Shown here in pieces: positions 28,852 through 37,853 of a DNA stretch of 64,000 nt. A model generated the notes under the pieces. It had not been told where the DNA came from and did no database searches. It saw only the letters and a list, made by a program, of their open reading frames with translations. Origin of the DNA: Paenibacillus sp. P25 (GTDB lineage Bacteria > Bacillota > Bacilli > Paenibacillales > NBRC-103111); assembly GCA_024704175.1 (NCBI GenBank), contig CP085629.1:8419019-8483018 (forward strand), read 5' to 3'. The position numbers and the translations under genes were made by a program. Positions within the stretch are counted from its first letter, which is position 1. Each line of letters starts with the position of its first letter.

Positions 28852-29045
28852 TCGACGAGTTTGGCAATCTGCTATGTCAATCTGGAGTTGGTGAGCGCAT
28901 ATGGCGGCTCTATAACGTCGATCAGGAGGCGTTCAAACGTGAAATACGGGCTTATTTCGCTCGCGGGATGCCTGGATGGACGCCAGTGAAAATCAGCTAT
29001 AAACAGCGAATTGTCTGGCTACGAGATGACAGAAACAAATCTTAG
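28848..29045 (+). CDS. Small phage protein, 65 residues
   Basis: Starts with ATGA overlap to the SbcC-like gene. Sequence includes CQSGVGERIWRLYNVDQEAF and YFARGMPGWTPVKIS. Translationally coupled to the recombination genes; family not recognised. Confidence 0.55.
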   Translation: MIDEFGNLLCQSGVGERIWRLYNVDQEAFKREIRAYFARGMPGWTPVKISYKQRIVWLRDDRNKS

Positions 29046-29056
29046 GGGATGAGCTA

Positions 29057-30004
29057 GTGCCCGACAGTTACCCTTTTCCGATATTCTCCGGATTACTGGA
29101 ACCGAAACACTATAACCGAATAGGCAACGCAGTGTGGTTCTTCATATGGTGTATCAGCTCCACGACCAAGGAGGAAGAGGCCGAAGGGGTAGTTTGGGGA
29201 CGTGTTCTTGGCTCCAAACCTATGAAACTATCAGAACTCGCAGAGCCTTTCGGGGTAGACAGTAAGACTGTAAGTCGTTGGATAAAGTCGCTGGAGGAAC
29301 ATGGATATATACGAGTGACCCGAGCACCTTATGGTCTGATCATCGCAGTTAAGAACTCGAAGAAGTACCGGGAGAGAGTAGACAAAAATGTCCGATCAGA
29401 AGAAGGAGAACAGACAGATTTGTCCGATCTCTCTCCGAGAGATGAGACAGAAATGTCCGATCTCCCGGACAAAAATGTCCGATCTAATAAAGATATTATA
29501 AAGATATTGATTGATAGATGGATAAATGGGTTAAACGAAGACGATCAAAAAGAGTTGAGTTCAAGGTCCGGGGTTCTGTCGTCCGCTGTGGGTGCCTTCT
29601 CCACAGGCCAAATAGACCTTGATAGACCGACAACAGAGCAAAAGGCTTTACAGATCGAGCAGTATTTCATGCAGCGTAAAGGTGCTCTGCATCCTGTATC
29701 TGCCGATTGGAAACACCTTTGTGAAGTTGCGAACGAGGATATTCCGCTAGACCTCGTATGCTTTTTTATCGACCTTGCATTTGCCCGTAAAAAGGCAACA
29801 AGGACGCGTCCAACAGATCAAATCCGTCTATTCTCTTACTGCAAAACCGTTATTTTAACCTGCTGGGACGAATTGCAAGTCTGCCCTATCGAAACCCGCA
29901 ATAAGGGGAGTCCGGAGCATAAACCCAAGTCCGATAGACAAATGGCATTGCTTGAACAACTCAAACGGGAGGAAATAGCTCGTGAACAAAACCGAAATCA
30001 TTGA
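29057..30004 (+). CDS. Phage replication initiator with winged-helix domain
   Basis: 315 residues. The N-terminal winged helix (KLSELAEPFGVDSKTVSRWI, then KSLEEHGYIRV, about residues 55-90) is typical of replisome organisers. A repetitive acidic linker (about residues 108-145) is encoded by the iterons, and a C-terminal helical domain follows. With the G39P-type loader and DnaB directly downstream this matches SPP1-like replication modules. The start may be GTG 29057; GGGATGAGC lies upstream. Confidence 0.75.
   Translation: MPDSYPFPIFSGLLEPKHYNRIGNAVWFFIWCISSTTKEEEAEGVVWGRVLGSKPMKLSELAEPFGVDSKTVSRWIKSLEEHGYIRVTRAPYGLIIAVKNSKKYRERVDKNVRSEEGEQTDLSDLSPRDETEMSDLPDKNVRSNKDIIKILIDRWINGLNEDDQKELSSRSGVLSSAVGAFSTGQIDLDRPTTEQKALQIEQYFMQRKGALHPVSADWKHLCEVANEDIPLDLVCFFIDLAFARKKATRTRPTDQIRLFSYCKTVILTCWDELQVCPIETRNKGSPEHKPKSDRQMALLEQLKREEIAREQNRNH
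29381..29485 (+). repeat. Four 18-bp iterons, probable phage replication origin
   Basis: Copies GACAAAAATGTCCGATCA (29381-29398), GACAGATTTGTCCGATCT (29413-29430), GACAGAAATGTCCGATCT (29446-29463) and GACAAAAATGTCCGATCT (29468-29485) lie within the initiator gene. Starts are 32, 33 and 22 bases apart, close to whole helical turns. Each contains a GACA-N4-TGTC dyad. An AT-rich stretch follows at about 29,484-29,535, a likely unwinding element. Confidence 0.75.
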
Positions 30005-30407
30005 TTTGTTGATAAAAATCAAGCGACGCTTCCCGTCCTACCGGGTGCCAGACGAACCGGAACCGCTGCAAGAAATGGTCGATGATCTGCACGGCGACCT
30101 CGCTGATGTGCCGATGGATACGGCGCTCGAAAACCTGCGCCGATACGTTCGCTCAGGCAAACCCTTTGCTCCGACGATTGCCGAGCTCGCGCGTCCGTTG
30201 GAGCCGGAAAAGACGGAGCAGGATTACTGGCACGAAAAAATGCGTCAATCTGCCCGCGAATATCTCGCAGAGTTCGAGGAGATGCAGAAAAACGCAGCGC
30301 CGCCTCCGGAGGAGATACGACGGATCATGCGGCCGCCGGATAACGAACGATGGGAGGCGCTCAGGGAATATGCAAAGCAGTTGGAACGGGTTACCGCAAG
30401 ACATTGA
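29982..30407 (+). CDS. G39P-type helicase loader
   Basis: 141 residues. The N-terminus (MNKTEIIDLLIKIKRRFPSY, then MDTALENLRRYVRSGK and FAPTIAELAR) matches the SPP1 G39P N-terminal domain that brings the replicative helicase to the initiator. The C-terminus is helical and charged. GGGAGGAAATAG precedes GTG 29982, inside the end of the initiator gene. Confidence 0.75.
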   Translation: MNKTEIIDLLIKIKRRFPSYRVPDEPEPLQEMVDDLHGDLADVPMDTALENLRRYVRSGKPFAPTIAELARPLEPEKTEQDYWHEKMRQSAREYLAEFEEMQKNAAPPPEEIRRIMRPPDNERWEALREYAKQLERVTARH

Positions 30408-31782
30408 TCCCGAGACTGCAGTTCTAGGTGCGATAGTCCTTGAACCTGATGCCATCGTTTCGGTATCGGCGATACTGTCGCCGGAGGATTTTCGTATACC
30501 TCAGAACCGGACCATCTATGAATCCATGCTCGAGCTTTACGACGCGGAGGAACCGATCGACCTTTTGACTCTCGGGAAGCACCTTAATCGTCGGAAGCAG
30601 CTTGAGCAAGTCGGAGTCAGCTATTTGTCTGGACTCTCACAGGCTGTTCCAACGGCGGCAAATGTAGAACACTACGCGCAAATGGTGCTTGAAGATTCCC
30701 TCGAGCGAAAGACGCGGGCCGAAATGATGCGGATCTCGTCGAACAGCGAATTGAGTGCGGAGGAAATGGTCCAACAGGCACAGGATGTGGCTGGGGAGAT
30801 TGCAGCCCGGGCAAGCAACAAGAAGGGCGGACTTAAGCCGCTGAAAGAGGCACTCATTAAGGTAGTCGAGCGAGTTGAGCAGAACTATAATAACCCAAAC
30901 GCCGGAAATGTTACAGGCATACCAACGGGATATCCCGATTTGGATAAAATGACGAGCGGATTACAGCGGGGCGATTTTATCGTTATTGGCGCTCGCCCCT
31001 CCGTTGGAAAAACAGCATTTGCGCTGAATGTAGCCGGCGGCGCGGGAGAAGCGACAGGGGAGTCAATCGCAGTATTCTCGCTTGAGATGGGCGACCAATC
31101 GCTTGCCCAACGCATGATCGCCGCAAAGGGTAACGTCGATGCAAACCGCATGCGCAGCGGCAGGATGGAGCCGGATGATTGGGAAAAGTTGACGATGGCC
31201 GTCAGCGCCTTGTCCGAGGCCAATATTTACATCGACGACTCGCCATCTGTGAATGTCAATGAGATTCGGGCCCGGTGCCGTCAGCTCAAAAAAGAAACCG
31301 GCGACCTGGGATTGGTCCTGATCGATTACCTGCAGCTTATCGCAGGAGTAGGGCGAGCAGAAAATCGGCAGCAGGAGATTGCGAAAATATCCCGTACGCT
31401 GAAGCAGATCGCCCGCGAGTTGGACGTGCCGGTTGTCGCATTATCGCAGCTGAGCCGGGGCGTGGAGCAGCGCCAGGACAAGCGGCCGATGATGTCCGAC
31501 CTTCGGGAATCCGGTTCCATCGAGCAGGACGCGGATATTGTAGCCTTCTTGTATCGCGACGACTACTACGACAAGGAATCGGAAAAGAAGAACATCATCG
31601 AGATCATCATTGCCAAACAGCGAAACGGCCCGGTCGGCACGGTGGAGCTGGTATTCCTGAAGCAATACAACAAGTTCGTGAGCCTGCAGCAAACCTACAG
31701 CACGAGCGAACCGGTACTCGAAAAAAAGGGTCCGACTATTCCGGACAAAAGGTGCGCATCGCCATGGAATCCACCATTGTAA
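30370..31782 (+). CDS. Phage replicative DNA helicase (DnaB family)
   Basis: Hexameric 5'-3' helicase, about 470 residues. The N-terminal domain starts DIDPETAVLGAIVLEPDAI; the RecA-like domain has Walker A GARPSVGKT, AVFSLEM, Walker B LVLIDYLQLI and SQLSRGVEQR. ATG 30370 is chosen for MQSSWNGLPQD, just ahead of the conserved start. It overlaps the loader gene by 38 bases. The last 15 residues look atypical; a small frameshift near 31,730 is possible. Confidence 0.9.
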   Translation: MQSSWNGLPQDIDPETAVLGAIVLEPDAIVSVSAILSPEDFRIPQNRTIYESMLELYDAEEPIDLLTLGKHLNRRKQLEQVGVSYLSGLSQAVPTAANVEHYAQMVLEDSLERKTRAEMMRISSNSELSAEEMVQQAQDVAGEIAARASNKKGGLKPLKEALIKVVERVEQNYNNPNAGNVTGIPTGYPDLDKMTSGLQRGDFIVIGARPSVGKTAFALNVAGGAGEATGESIAVFSLEMGDQSLAQRMIAAKGNVDANRMRSGRMEPDDWEKLTMAVSALSEANIYIDDSPSVNVNEIRARCRQLKKETGDLGLVLIDYLQLIAGVGRAENRQQEIAKISRTLKQIARELDVPVVALSQLSRGVEQRQDKRPMMSDLRESGSIEQDADIVAFLYRDDYYDKESEKKNIIEIIIAKQRNGPVGTVELVFLKQYNKFVSLQQTYSTSEPVLEKKGPTIPDKRCASPWNPPL

Positions 31783-32582
31783 CGTATAACGTGCAAATCA
31801 ATGCTCGGACCGAGAAACCGATCCGGACTTATAAGGTGGACGAATCAGGCATCGTCAGCGAGGTCAAAGCCGAGGGAGAGCAGCTTGAAATGGATCTTGG
31901 CGTTGCAAAGAACGAGGATCCAATCACTGAAATTCCGGAAGAGATCAGCCGCGAAGTGGTTGACGAGTTTATTCTGGAGCCGCTGGCTCCGAATTATGAC
32001 GACCTGCCGTATCCGTTTTACGCATGGGTGGACCGTCTCCGCGACGGCGAAACCTACTCGAAGCTCGCGAATGAATACGGGATTAGCTCCGGAAAAATTG
32101 TCGAACTGATCGACGAGTACCGTTCCCGCGTTGCGCCGCTTGCGGATAAATGGGACGAGTGGAGAAAGGCGAGGGAAGAAGACAAGACCAGCCCGGCCGT
32201 TCCTGAAGAGAACCGCGATGAGGAAAAATCTGATACCGTCGATCCGGAAAAGGCGGCGGGTGAAGAACTCCAAGATAAGGGAACTGTCGAGGACAAACCA
32301 AAGGAAGACGGCGAACCGTCGGATTGGGAACGGAAAGTAACAGGGGAAAATGAGCCGGTTGCTTCAAACCCTTCGGAAACCGATCAGCCAGATATTGAAG
32401 ATATTATCCTGAACGAAAAGCCGGTATTTGAAGATATCCCTTACGACTTTCCGGCTCTCTTGGTCCGCCGTAAGAGTGGCGAGACTTGGTTGCAAATTGC
32501 TAGTTCGATCGGGGTCACATCCGGGCAGTTATCGGCCGCCTATAGCAAATATAAAAAACGGCTATTCGGATTATTGAGTTGA
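31764..32582 (+). CDS. Acidic phage protein with duplicated helix-turn-helix-like domain
   Basis: 272 residues from ATG 31764 overlapping the helicase end. Two similar segments, LPYPFYAWVDRLRDGETYSK through LIDEYRSRV and IPYDFPALLVRRKSGETWLQ through AYSKYKKRL, are separated by a long Glu/Lys/Pro linker. Each resembles a small helix-turn-helix (KLANEYGISSGKIVELI, IASSIGVTSGQLSAAY). Possibly a DNA-binding factor for phage replication or transcription; family unknown. Confidence 0.6.
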   Translation: MESTIVTYNVQINARTEKPIRTYKVDESGIVSEVKAEGEQLEMDLGVAKNEDPITEIPEEISREVVDEFILEPLAPNYDDLPYPFYAWVDRLRDGETYSKLANEYGISSGKIVELIDEYRSRVAPLADKWDEWRKAREEDKTSPAVPEENRDEEKSDTVDPEKAAGEELQDKGTVEDKPKEDGEPSDWERKVTGENEPVASNPSETDQPDIEDIILNEKPVFEDIPYDFPALLVRRKSGETWLQIASSIGVTSGQLSAAYSKYKKRLFGLLS

Positions 32583-32661
32583 AACGAAATTATCACATCC
32601 CATTGTTGTAAGTAAATGGATGTTAACAAAGTATACAAAAAGCGAAGGAGAGTGAAGGAAT

Positions 32662-32895
32662 ATGAAGACAGCCAAGGTTAAGTTTATACGCGAGATTGAA
32701 GCCTTACGGCAAGGCGTTGACACCGATGATGAGAGTCGGGATATGTCGCTCACAGTGTGCGAATGCATGAATTGCCACTGGACGTTTATCGGAGATTGTG
32801 AGCGGCAGGGATACGGGTTTACGAATCAGGGCGTTCAAGTGCCGAATTTCTGCCCTATGTGCGGCAGTAAGTTCGACGATGGTCTACTGGAATGA
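32662..32895 (+). CDS. Small zinc-ribbon protein
   Basis: 77 residues with CECMNC and FCPMCGSKF, a clear two-CxxC zinc ribbon. GAAGGAGAGTGAAGG precedes ATG 32662. Common in phage accessory regions; target unknown. Confidence 0.65.
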   Translation: MKTAKVKFIREIEALRQGVDTDDESRDMSLTVCECMNCHWTFIGDCERQGYGFTNQGVQVPNFCPMCGSKFDDGLLE

Positions 32896-32924
32896 TCTAT
32901 ATTGCGAAGGAAGGATGTGAGAGT

Positions 32925-33131
32925 GTGAAGATCGGAACAAAAGAGCACTATGATATTTTGGAGCGATTCGAAAAAGACTTTTATCATATGCGGTTAGATA
33001 GAGAACCAACAGAAATTTGGAGCACGGGACAGGTTTATCAAAACGGAGAAACCAATAATGCCTATCGTGCTTATATCGCTGGATATATGTTGGGTAGGGT
33101 GACTTATATGCATGGAGTGCATGGAGAGTAA
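32925..33131 (+). CDS. Hypothetical phage protein
   Basis: 68 residues from GTG 32925: KIGTKEHYDILERFEKDFYH, then AYRAYIAGYMLGRVTYMHG. AAGGATGTGAG lies upstream; the frame is also open from ATG 32892, which overlaps the previous gene. Pattern resembles small host-interaction proteins of Firmicute phages, but I cannot assign a function. Confidence 0.55.
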   Translation: MKIGTKEHYDILERFEKDFYHMRLDREPTEIWSTGQVYQNGETNNAYRAYIAGYMLGRVTYMHGVHGE

Positions 33132-33179
33132 TGCACCGTTCGAACAAAATACACAAAATTAACTGGAAATTGAAACACC

Positions 33180-33213
33180 CATTTCAACCATAAAATCCGA
33201 ATACCCTAAAAAA
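33180..33213 (+). repeat. Interspersed 34-bp prophage repeat, copy A
   Basis: Begins CATTTCAACC and contains AAATCCGAATACCCTAAAA; located in the intergenic region before the 33314 gene. Two further copies lie at 37751-37782 (inverted) and 38388-38421. Shared core: ATTTCAAC...AATCCGAATA. Confidence 0.6.
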
Positions 33214-33313
33214 CGAATTAAAGAAAATCGCGGCAACGGCGCCGCCTGATTTGCTGCCCGCTGCTCTTAGCAGGGCGGCGGGCTTCTATCCTTAAGAACT
33301 CGAGGTGACTGTC

Positions 33314-34389
33314 ATGAGAGGTCGTGGCAAACAGGAAAGAAAGCCGATCCCTCGCCTTAATAAAGAAGTAGAACAACGGTCGACAGGAAGTGGACCTGTA
33401 ATCCAATACAGATTAAGCCAAGAGGAGTTGGACCGGATGAATGAAAAGAACGGCCCGGCATGCGGACTGACGAAACAGGCGCCGCTAGAGGCAGTTGCGA
33501 AAGGGGAAACGTTATCGAGCATCGAGCGAGCTTGGGGCATGAGATACAACACCATTCATGTATGGGTAAAAAAGTGGGATTTGAAAGGAATTAATACTGA
33601 GAAGGCTCGGGAACTGCTAGCCGCCAAATCGAAACCGGCTCCGATTTCAAAGTCGACGGAAGAAGCCAGCCAGGCGCATCCGCATTCAGACCCTTCGGAG
33701 AGTACTGATGTCGTCATTGCCCGTCTGCAGGTCGCCTATCAGGAGTTGGCTGAGTTGAGGGAACAGGATAACGCTACAGCCGCCAGGATACTTTCCGCGG
33801 AGGTAGAGCAGAGCCGACAGAAGGATGAGGAAATAGCTGCTTTGAGGGCGCAAGTTGACAACTTCGCAACCGGCATCCTAGAGAGTGATCGCACCATCTC
33901 TGAGTTGCGGGGCCAGATCGACCGATTAAATCTCGGCCTAGAAACAGAGGAAATGGAAACGAGACGCCTCAAGGAGGCCCTCGAGGGGGTCGCCGAAGTA
34001 TCGGCACAGGCTGGCGCCCGCATTCGAGAGCTCGAGGAGGAGCGGTATATCCTTTTGGAGACAATTGAGTCAGCCGCAAAGGATGCGATCGATTCTGACT
34101 TCGTAACCATCCGCATTCCGATACTACCCGCACTCACCCATCCAAGCAGCGCACGGAAGTTTACAGCGGTGTCGAAATGTTTCAGGTTGCCGCCGAAGCT
34201 GCAGAGCTGGATCGGGAGTTGATGATGCACGAGATGTTCAACCTTCTTCAGCGCATCGTCGGCTTTGTGACCGCCGATCTGACAGAGCTACTACCGGGAC
34301 AAGACGTGCGGGCGCATGTGCAGCGCTTTTTCCATGCACACAATCAGCGCCGTATCGAATGCTTGGCGGTACAGCAGCAGGCGGGGTGA
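33314..34389 (+). CDS. Helix-turn-helix/coiled-coil phage protein (one frameshift as sequenced)
   Basis: About 358 residues after repair. The N-terminal part has a possible helix-turn-helix (VAKGETLSSIERAWGMRYNT, about residues 57-80); residues about 140-265 are a long coiled coil; the C-terminal helices (MFQVAAEAAELDRELMMHEM, FNLLQRIVGFVTADLTELL) are read in another frame. Adding one base near 34,141 gives HPKQRTEVYSGVEMFQV and joins them. GAGGTG precedes ATG 33314. Not recognised. Confidence 0.55.
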
Positions 34390-34393
34390 TCGT

Positions 34394-34552
34394 TTGAAAG
34401 AAAGGAATTTTGAGGCATTGGAAAAGCATCTGCTGGAGATGCAAGATCACGAGGTCGAAATAATCTTCATCCAAGGCAAGCCATTCATTATTCAACCGGC
34501 TACACCGGACGACATTGAACGGATCAATATAGGGTATTTCTGTATGGATTGA
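34394..34552 (+). CDS. Small phage protein, 52 residues
   Basis: TTG 34394 follows GGGGTGA. The product KERNFEALEKHLLEMQDHEV then EIIFIQGKPFIIQPATPDDI has one helix and a hydrophobic strand. Coupled to the preceding gene; function unknown. Confidence 0.5.
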   Translation: MKERNFEALEKHLLEMQDHEVEIIFIQGKPFIIQPATPDDIERINIGYFCMD

Positions 34553-34562
34553 GGGAAGAAGA

Positions 34563-34655
34563 ATGGAGCTTTGGGGACCATTGGTTCTAGTTTTGCTTTT
34601 TATTTTTGGTTTTCGACTACTCATGTGGTATCTGGATAAGAATCCGCCGGAGTAA
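34563..34655 (+). CDS. Single-span membrane microprotein, 30 residues
   Basis: ATG 34563 to TAA: MELWGPLVLVLLFIFGFRLL then MWYLDKNPPE. A textbook single transmembrane helix with a short charged tail; GAGGGAAGAAG lies upstream. Could be a superinfection or membrane-signalling peptide; unproven. Confidence 0.5.
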   Translation: MELWGPLVLVLLFIFGFRLLMWYLDKNPPE

Positions 34656-34689
34656 GCGGCCAAGTATCTGGATGAATATTAAGTTACCC

Positions 34690-34716
34690 AAAAAAAGCCC
34701 CTCTCAATGAGAGGGG
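34690..34716 (-). terminator. Minus-strand terminator
   Basis: On the minus strand CCCCTCTC-ATT-GAGAGGGG is followed by CTTTTTTT. It serves the minus-strand small gene at 34835-34984. Confidence 0.8.
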
Positions 34717-34834
34717 AAAGCTCATGGGCAGAGCCTTTTACAGTATATGTAAAATCAAAAGAAAAGATTGTACCATTACCTAATCTTTTGGCTTGGATAT
34801 TGAGGAACTTTGGAAAAGGGAGGGAGGACATACC

Positions 34835-34984
34835 TTAGTCCTCCGGCGTACGGTCAGGATAATGATGTGTGACTGAAGTTGACTCACCCTCTTGTTCTTC
34901 TTTGTTTGTTGATTTTTCTTCGAGTTCATTACGTGGATTCACACCTGGAGCGATTGTTTCATCGTCAAACTGATTTTTATCCAT
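34835..34984 (-). CDS. Small acidic protein, 49 residues
   Basis: Starts at ATG 34984 with GGAGGTGA upstream: MDKNQFDDETIAPGVNPRNE, then a Glu/Lys-rich stretch and VTHHYPDRTPED. It is the only minus-strand gene in the central prophage and has its own terminator, so it may be expressed in the lysogen. Function unknown. Confidence 0.55.
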   Translation of the reverse strand: MDKNQFDDETIAPGVNPRNELEEKSTNKEEQEGESTSVTHHYPDRTPED

Positions 34985-35048
34985 CGCTTTCACCTCCAGG
35001 GATAGCATTGTCCAAATGGCATTTAGAAATACATGGGAGGTAATTAGA

Positions 35049-35213
35049 ATGGGATGTACAGCCGCAGGAAGATTCGACCCTGATACTGGGCGCCACACTT
35101 GCCAAGTAACCGGTGATGATTGCATGTTTCTATTTCCGAGTTCAAGACATTGCGCGGAAATGTTTAACGAGGGGCCGGATGCCGACAACGGCGACGAAGA
35201 CGATCAGGATTGA
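35049..35213 (+). CDS. Small cysteine-rich phage protein
   Basis: 54 residues: GCTAAGRFDPDTGRHTCQVT, then GDDCMFLFPSSRHCAEMF and an acidic tail. Four cysteines could bind a metal. GGGAGGT precedes ATG 35049. Confidence 0.55.
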   Translation: MGCTAAGRFDPDTGRHTCQVTGDDCMFLFPSSRHCAEMFNEGPDADNGDEDDQD

Positions 35214-35241
35214 ATACGGAAGGACATGAGGTGATCAAGCA

Positions 35242-37041
35242 TTGAACCGGCGACGAAAATGGAGGCGTGATCGCCAGTTGGCGAGGGCCGTAGGCGAGAT
35301 GCGTAGAACATGGTTAAAGGTAATAAATTCGGGCGAGCCATATTGGCAAGATGAAATCATTGTCGATAATTTCGCTGGTGGCGGAGGAGCCAGTCGCGGG
35401 ATGGAGAAAGCAACGGGGCGCAGCGTTGACGTCGCTATTAACCATGATCCAGCTGCGATCGCAATGCACGAAAAAATCACCCGCAAACAAGGCACTATTG
35501 CGAAAATGTTTGGACCGTGGATCCTCGGACGGTTATGCTGGGTCGGAGAGTCGGTCTATTGTGGCTTTCTCCAGACTGTACGCACCATTCTAAGGCGAGA
35601 GGTGGTAAGCCGCGTGAGAAGAAAATCCGCGGACTCGCATGGGTGGCGCTCCGATGGGCGGCAACCCGGCGGCCGAGGGTCATTATGTTGGAGAACGTCG
35701 AGGAGTTCGTGACGTGGGGGCCGCTCGATAAGAATGGGCGACCGATCGAGAAGCAGAAGGGTCGCATCTTCCGGACATTCGTGAATGCGCTGAAGTATCA
35801 AGGATACGAGGTAGAGTGGCGCGAGCTCCGTGCCTGTGACTACGGCGCCCCAACGATCCGCAAACGCTTCTTCCTCATTGCTCGCTGTGATGGCCAACCG
35901 ATAGTATGGCCAGTGCCGACGCACGGTGCGCCGGATTCGGCGGAAGTGCTGGCCGGCAAGCGGCGACCATGGCGGACGGCGGCGGAGTGCATCGATTGGT
36001 CGATACCGGTTCCGAGCATCTTCGGCCGAAAGAAGCCACTTGCCGAGAACACGTTGCGACGGATCGCGCGCGGGTTGGTAAAATTCGTGCTCAACAACCC
36101 GAAACCGTTCATCATCAAGGTCAACCATTCTTCGGATGATTTCCGCGGCCAGCAGATCGACGAACCTTTTCAAACGATTACTGCCAAAAATGGTTGGGGG
36201 ATCGTCATTCCGCATATCACCAAGTTCCGTACCGGAGCGACCGGCAGTGCGATCGATGCGCCTCTTCACACTATTACATCCGGGGCCGGATCTATTCGGC
36301 CGGCAGGCGCTCGCCCATGCAATGGGACTGGTAACTGCTTTCTTGACGCAGTACCACACAGAGACGACGGCCGGTGGCGTGCGCGGCCAAGGCGTCGATA
36401 GTCCGCTACTTACTCAGGATACATCCAATAGATTCGGGCTCGTTACAGCGCACATCGCCCGGCATTTCGGCGAATCGGTCGGCAGCAGTTTGGACGACCC
36501 TCTCGGCACGGTGACGGCAGGCGGCGGTGGAAAGAGCGCGCTCGTCGCGGCCAACCTGGTCAAATTCCGCGGGAATAACGTCGGGCAGCCGGCAGACGAA
36601 CCGCTGCACACCGTCACAGCAGGCGGTAACCATCACGGATTAGTTTACGCCTTCTTGACGGCGTACTACGGAGCCAGCATTGGGCAGCAGCTCGAAGATC
36701 CTCTCGGAACGGTGACGACGCACGACCGTTACGGCCTTGTACTGGTGAAGATTGACGGCATCCTGTATGAAATCGTAGATATCGGTATGCGGATGCTTGA
36801 ACCACACGAATTGTATGTGGCCCAAGGATTCCCGCCGAGCTACATCATAAGTGGCTACAACGTGAACGGCCGTCCGGTAACGAAGGCCGATCAAGTGGCA
36901 CGCTGCGGAAACTCGGTACCGCCCGTCTTTGCCGAAGCGCTAGTTCGTGCCAACCTACCGGAGCACTGCACTGGATCCAAGAACAGGCTGACATTCGAAC
37001 GATATTCCAATCAAACCGGGCAGTTGCAGTTATCGATGTAA
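35242..37041 (+). CDS. DNA cytosine-5 methyltransferase (frameshifts as sequenced)
   Basis: Methylates cytosine in DNA, probably to evade restriction. Motif I DNFAGGGGASRGMEKATG, motif IV SPDCTHHSKA (Cys nucleophile), motif VI ENVEEF and motif VIII-like RKRFFLIAR are visible; GNSVPP near the end is motif X. The target-recognition region has repeated units with LHTITSG, LGTVTAGGG, LHTVTAGGN and LGTVTTHD. The frame breaks at about 35,475 (an A missing from an A run: HEKNHPQTRHYCENVW is restored) and near 36,300. Repaired length is about 600 residues. Probable TTG start at 35242. Confidence 0.8.
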
Positions 37042-37091
37042 ATGTGCCAAAATCTACAGAAATACGATTTTCGAAGGGACTGCATCATATG

Positions 37092-37304
37092 GTGAACACA
37101 TTGACACGGCGCGAAACAGAGGCTTTGGAATTTATTAAAAAATATACGGAGCAGCACGGCTACTCTCCGACCGTACGCGAAATCGGAGAAGCGATGAAAT
37201 ATAGTTCTACTTCCACAACCTTCGGTGTCATCGAACGGCTGAGGAAAAAGGGGTACATTGGCAAGGATTCGTCCGGTCCGCGTACGATCCGGCTGGTTGA
37301 GAAA
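37092..37304 (+). CDS. LexA-type DNA-binding domain without peptidase domain
   Basis: The frame from ATG 37092 (GAAGGGA upstream) encodes TRRETEALEFIKKYTEQHGY, SPTVREIGEAMKYSSTSTTF and GVIERLRKKGYI, the LexA winged helix. No S24 peptidase domain follows. As sequenced there is no stop and the frame runs into the next gene, so a small indel near 37,290 may hide the end. It may bind SOS-type operators without self-cleavage. Confidence 0.6.
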
Positions 37305-37756
37305 ATGGCCCCTTCAAAGAGAATATACTTGGCCTCGAGCTGGAAGAATGCAGAGAAAGTAATCCAGATCAAAAAGCTTGCTGGTTCCGTTTGGATTCGA
37401 GGTAGACGCCTTTTGCGATCCGTCCGGAGACCGCTTCGTATTCAGTTTCGATTTGCTCCCGGACGTTGAGAAAATGAACGCAAAGACGGTGCTCGAGGAG
37501 CCGGTCGTTCAGCGAGCCTTCAAAGAGGATAAAAAGTGGTTGGACTGGGCGGACACGGTGCTGCTGATTCTGCCAGCTGGGAAGTCCGCACACCTGGAGG
37601 CGGGTTACAGCTGCGGGCGCCGGCAAAAGACTGGTGATCTATCAAGAGGAGTTTCCGGCCGGAGAATTTGATGTGATGTACGGTTTCGCAGATCTGATAT
37701 CCAGTGATTTTCAGAAAATTATTGGATTTCTTAAATCCGTACAGCCCGAAAAATAG
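37305..37756 (+). CDS. Nucleoside 2-deoxyribosyltransferase-like protein (two frameshifts as sequenced)
   Basis: About 150 residues after repair. It begins MAPSKRIYLASSWKN, typical of this family, continues GFEVDAFCDPSGD, then WADTVLLILPAGKSAHLEAG, and ends with KRLVIYQEEFPAGEFDVMYG. Breaks at about 37,380 and 37,612 (an extra T). Probably acts on nucleosides or is a nucleotide-sensing relative; substrate unknown. Confidence 0.6.
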
Positions 37757-37782
37757 GGTATTCGGATTAGTGTGTTGAAATG
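37751..37782 (-). repeat. Interspersed prophage repeat, copy B (inverted)
   Basis: Minus-strand sequence CATTTCAACAC, then AATCCGAATACCC and TATTT. It overlaps the end of the preceding gene and lies before the 37854 gene. Confidence 0.6.
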
Positions 37783-37853
37783 ATTTTGGTCGAAATCCAT
37801 TATTGTTAAAAAAATGGATCAAAGAGTCTAAATAGATAATGGGGTGTAGAACA

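Noticed and set aside
29381..29485. CRISPR array
   Set aside because: Repeats are too short (18 bp), spacers irregular (4-15 bases), and they lie inside a coding gene; iterons fit better. No cas genes are present.
33240..33295. GC-rich hairpin before the 33314 gene as a terminator or attC-like site
   Set aside because: The stem has a large bulge and the following T tract is poor; no integron features.
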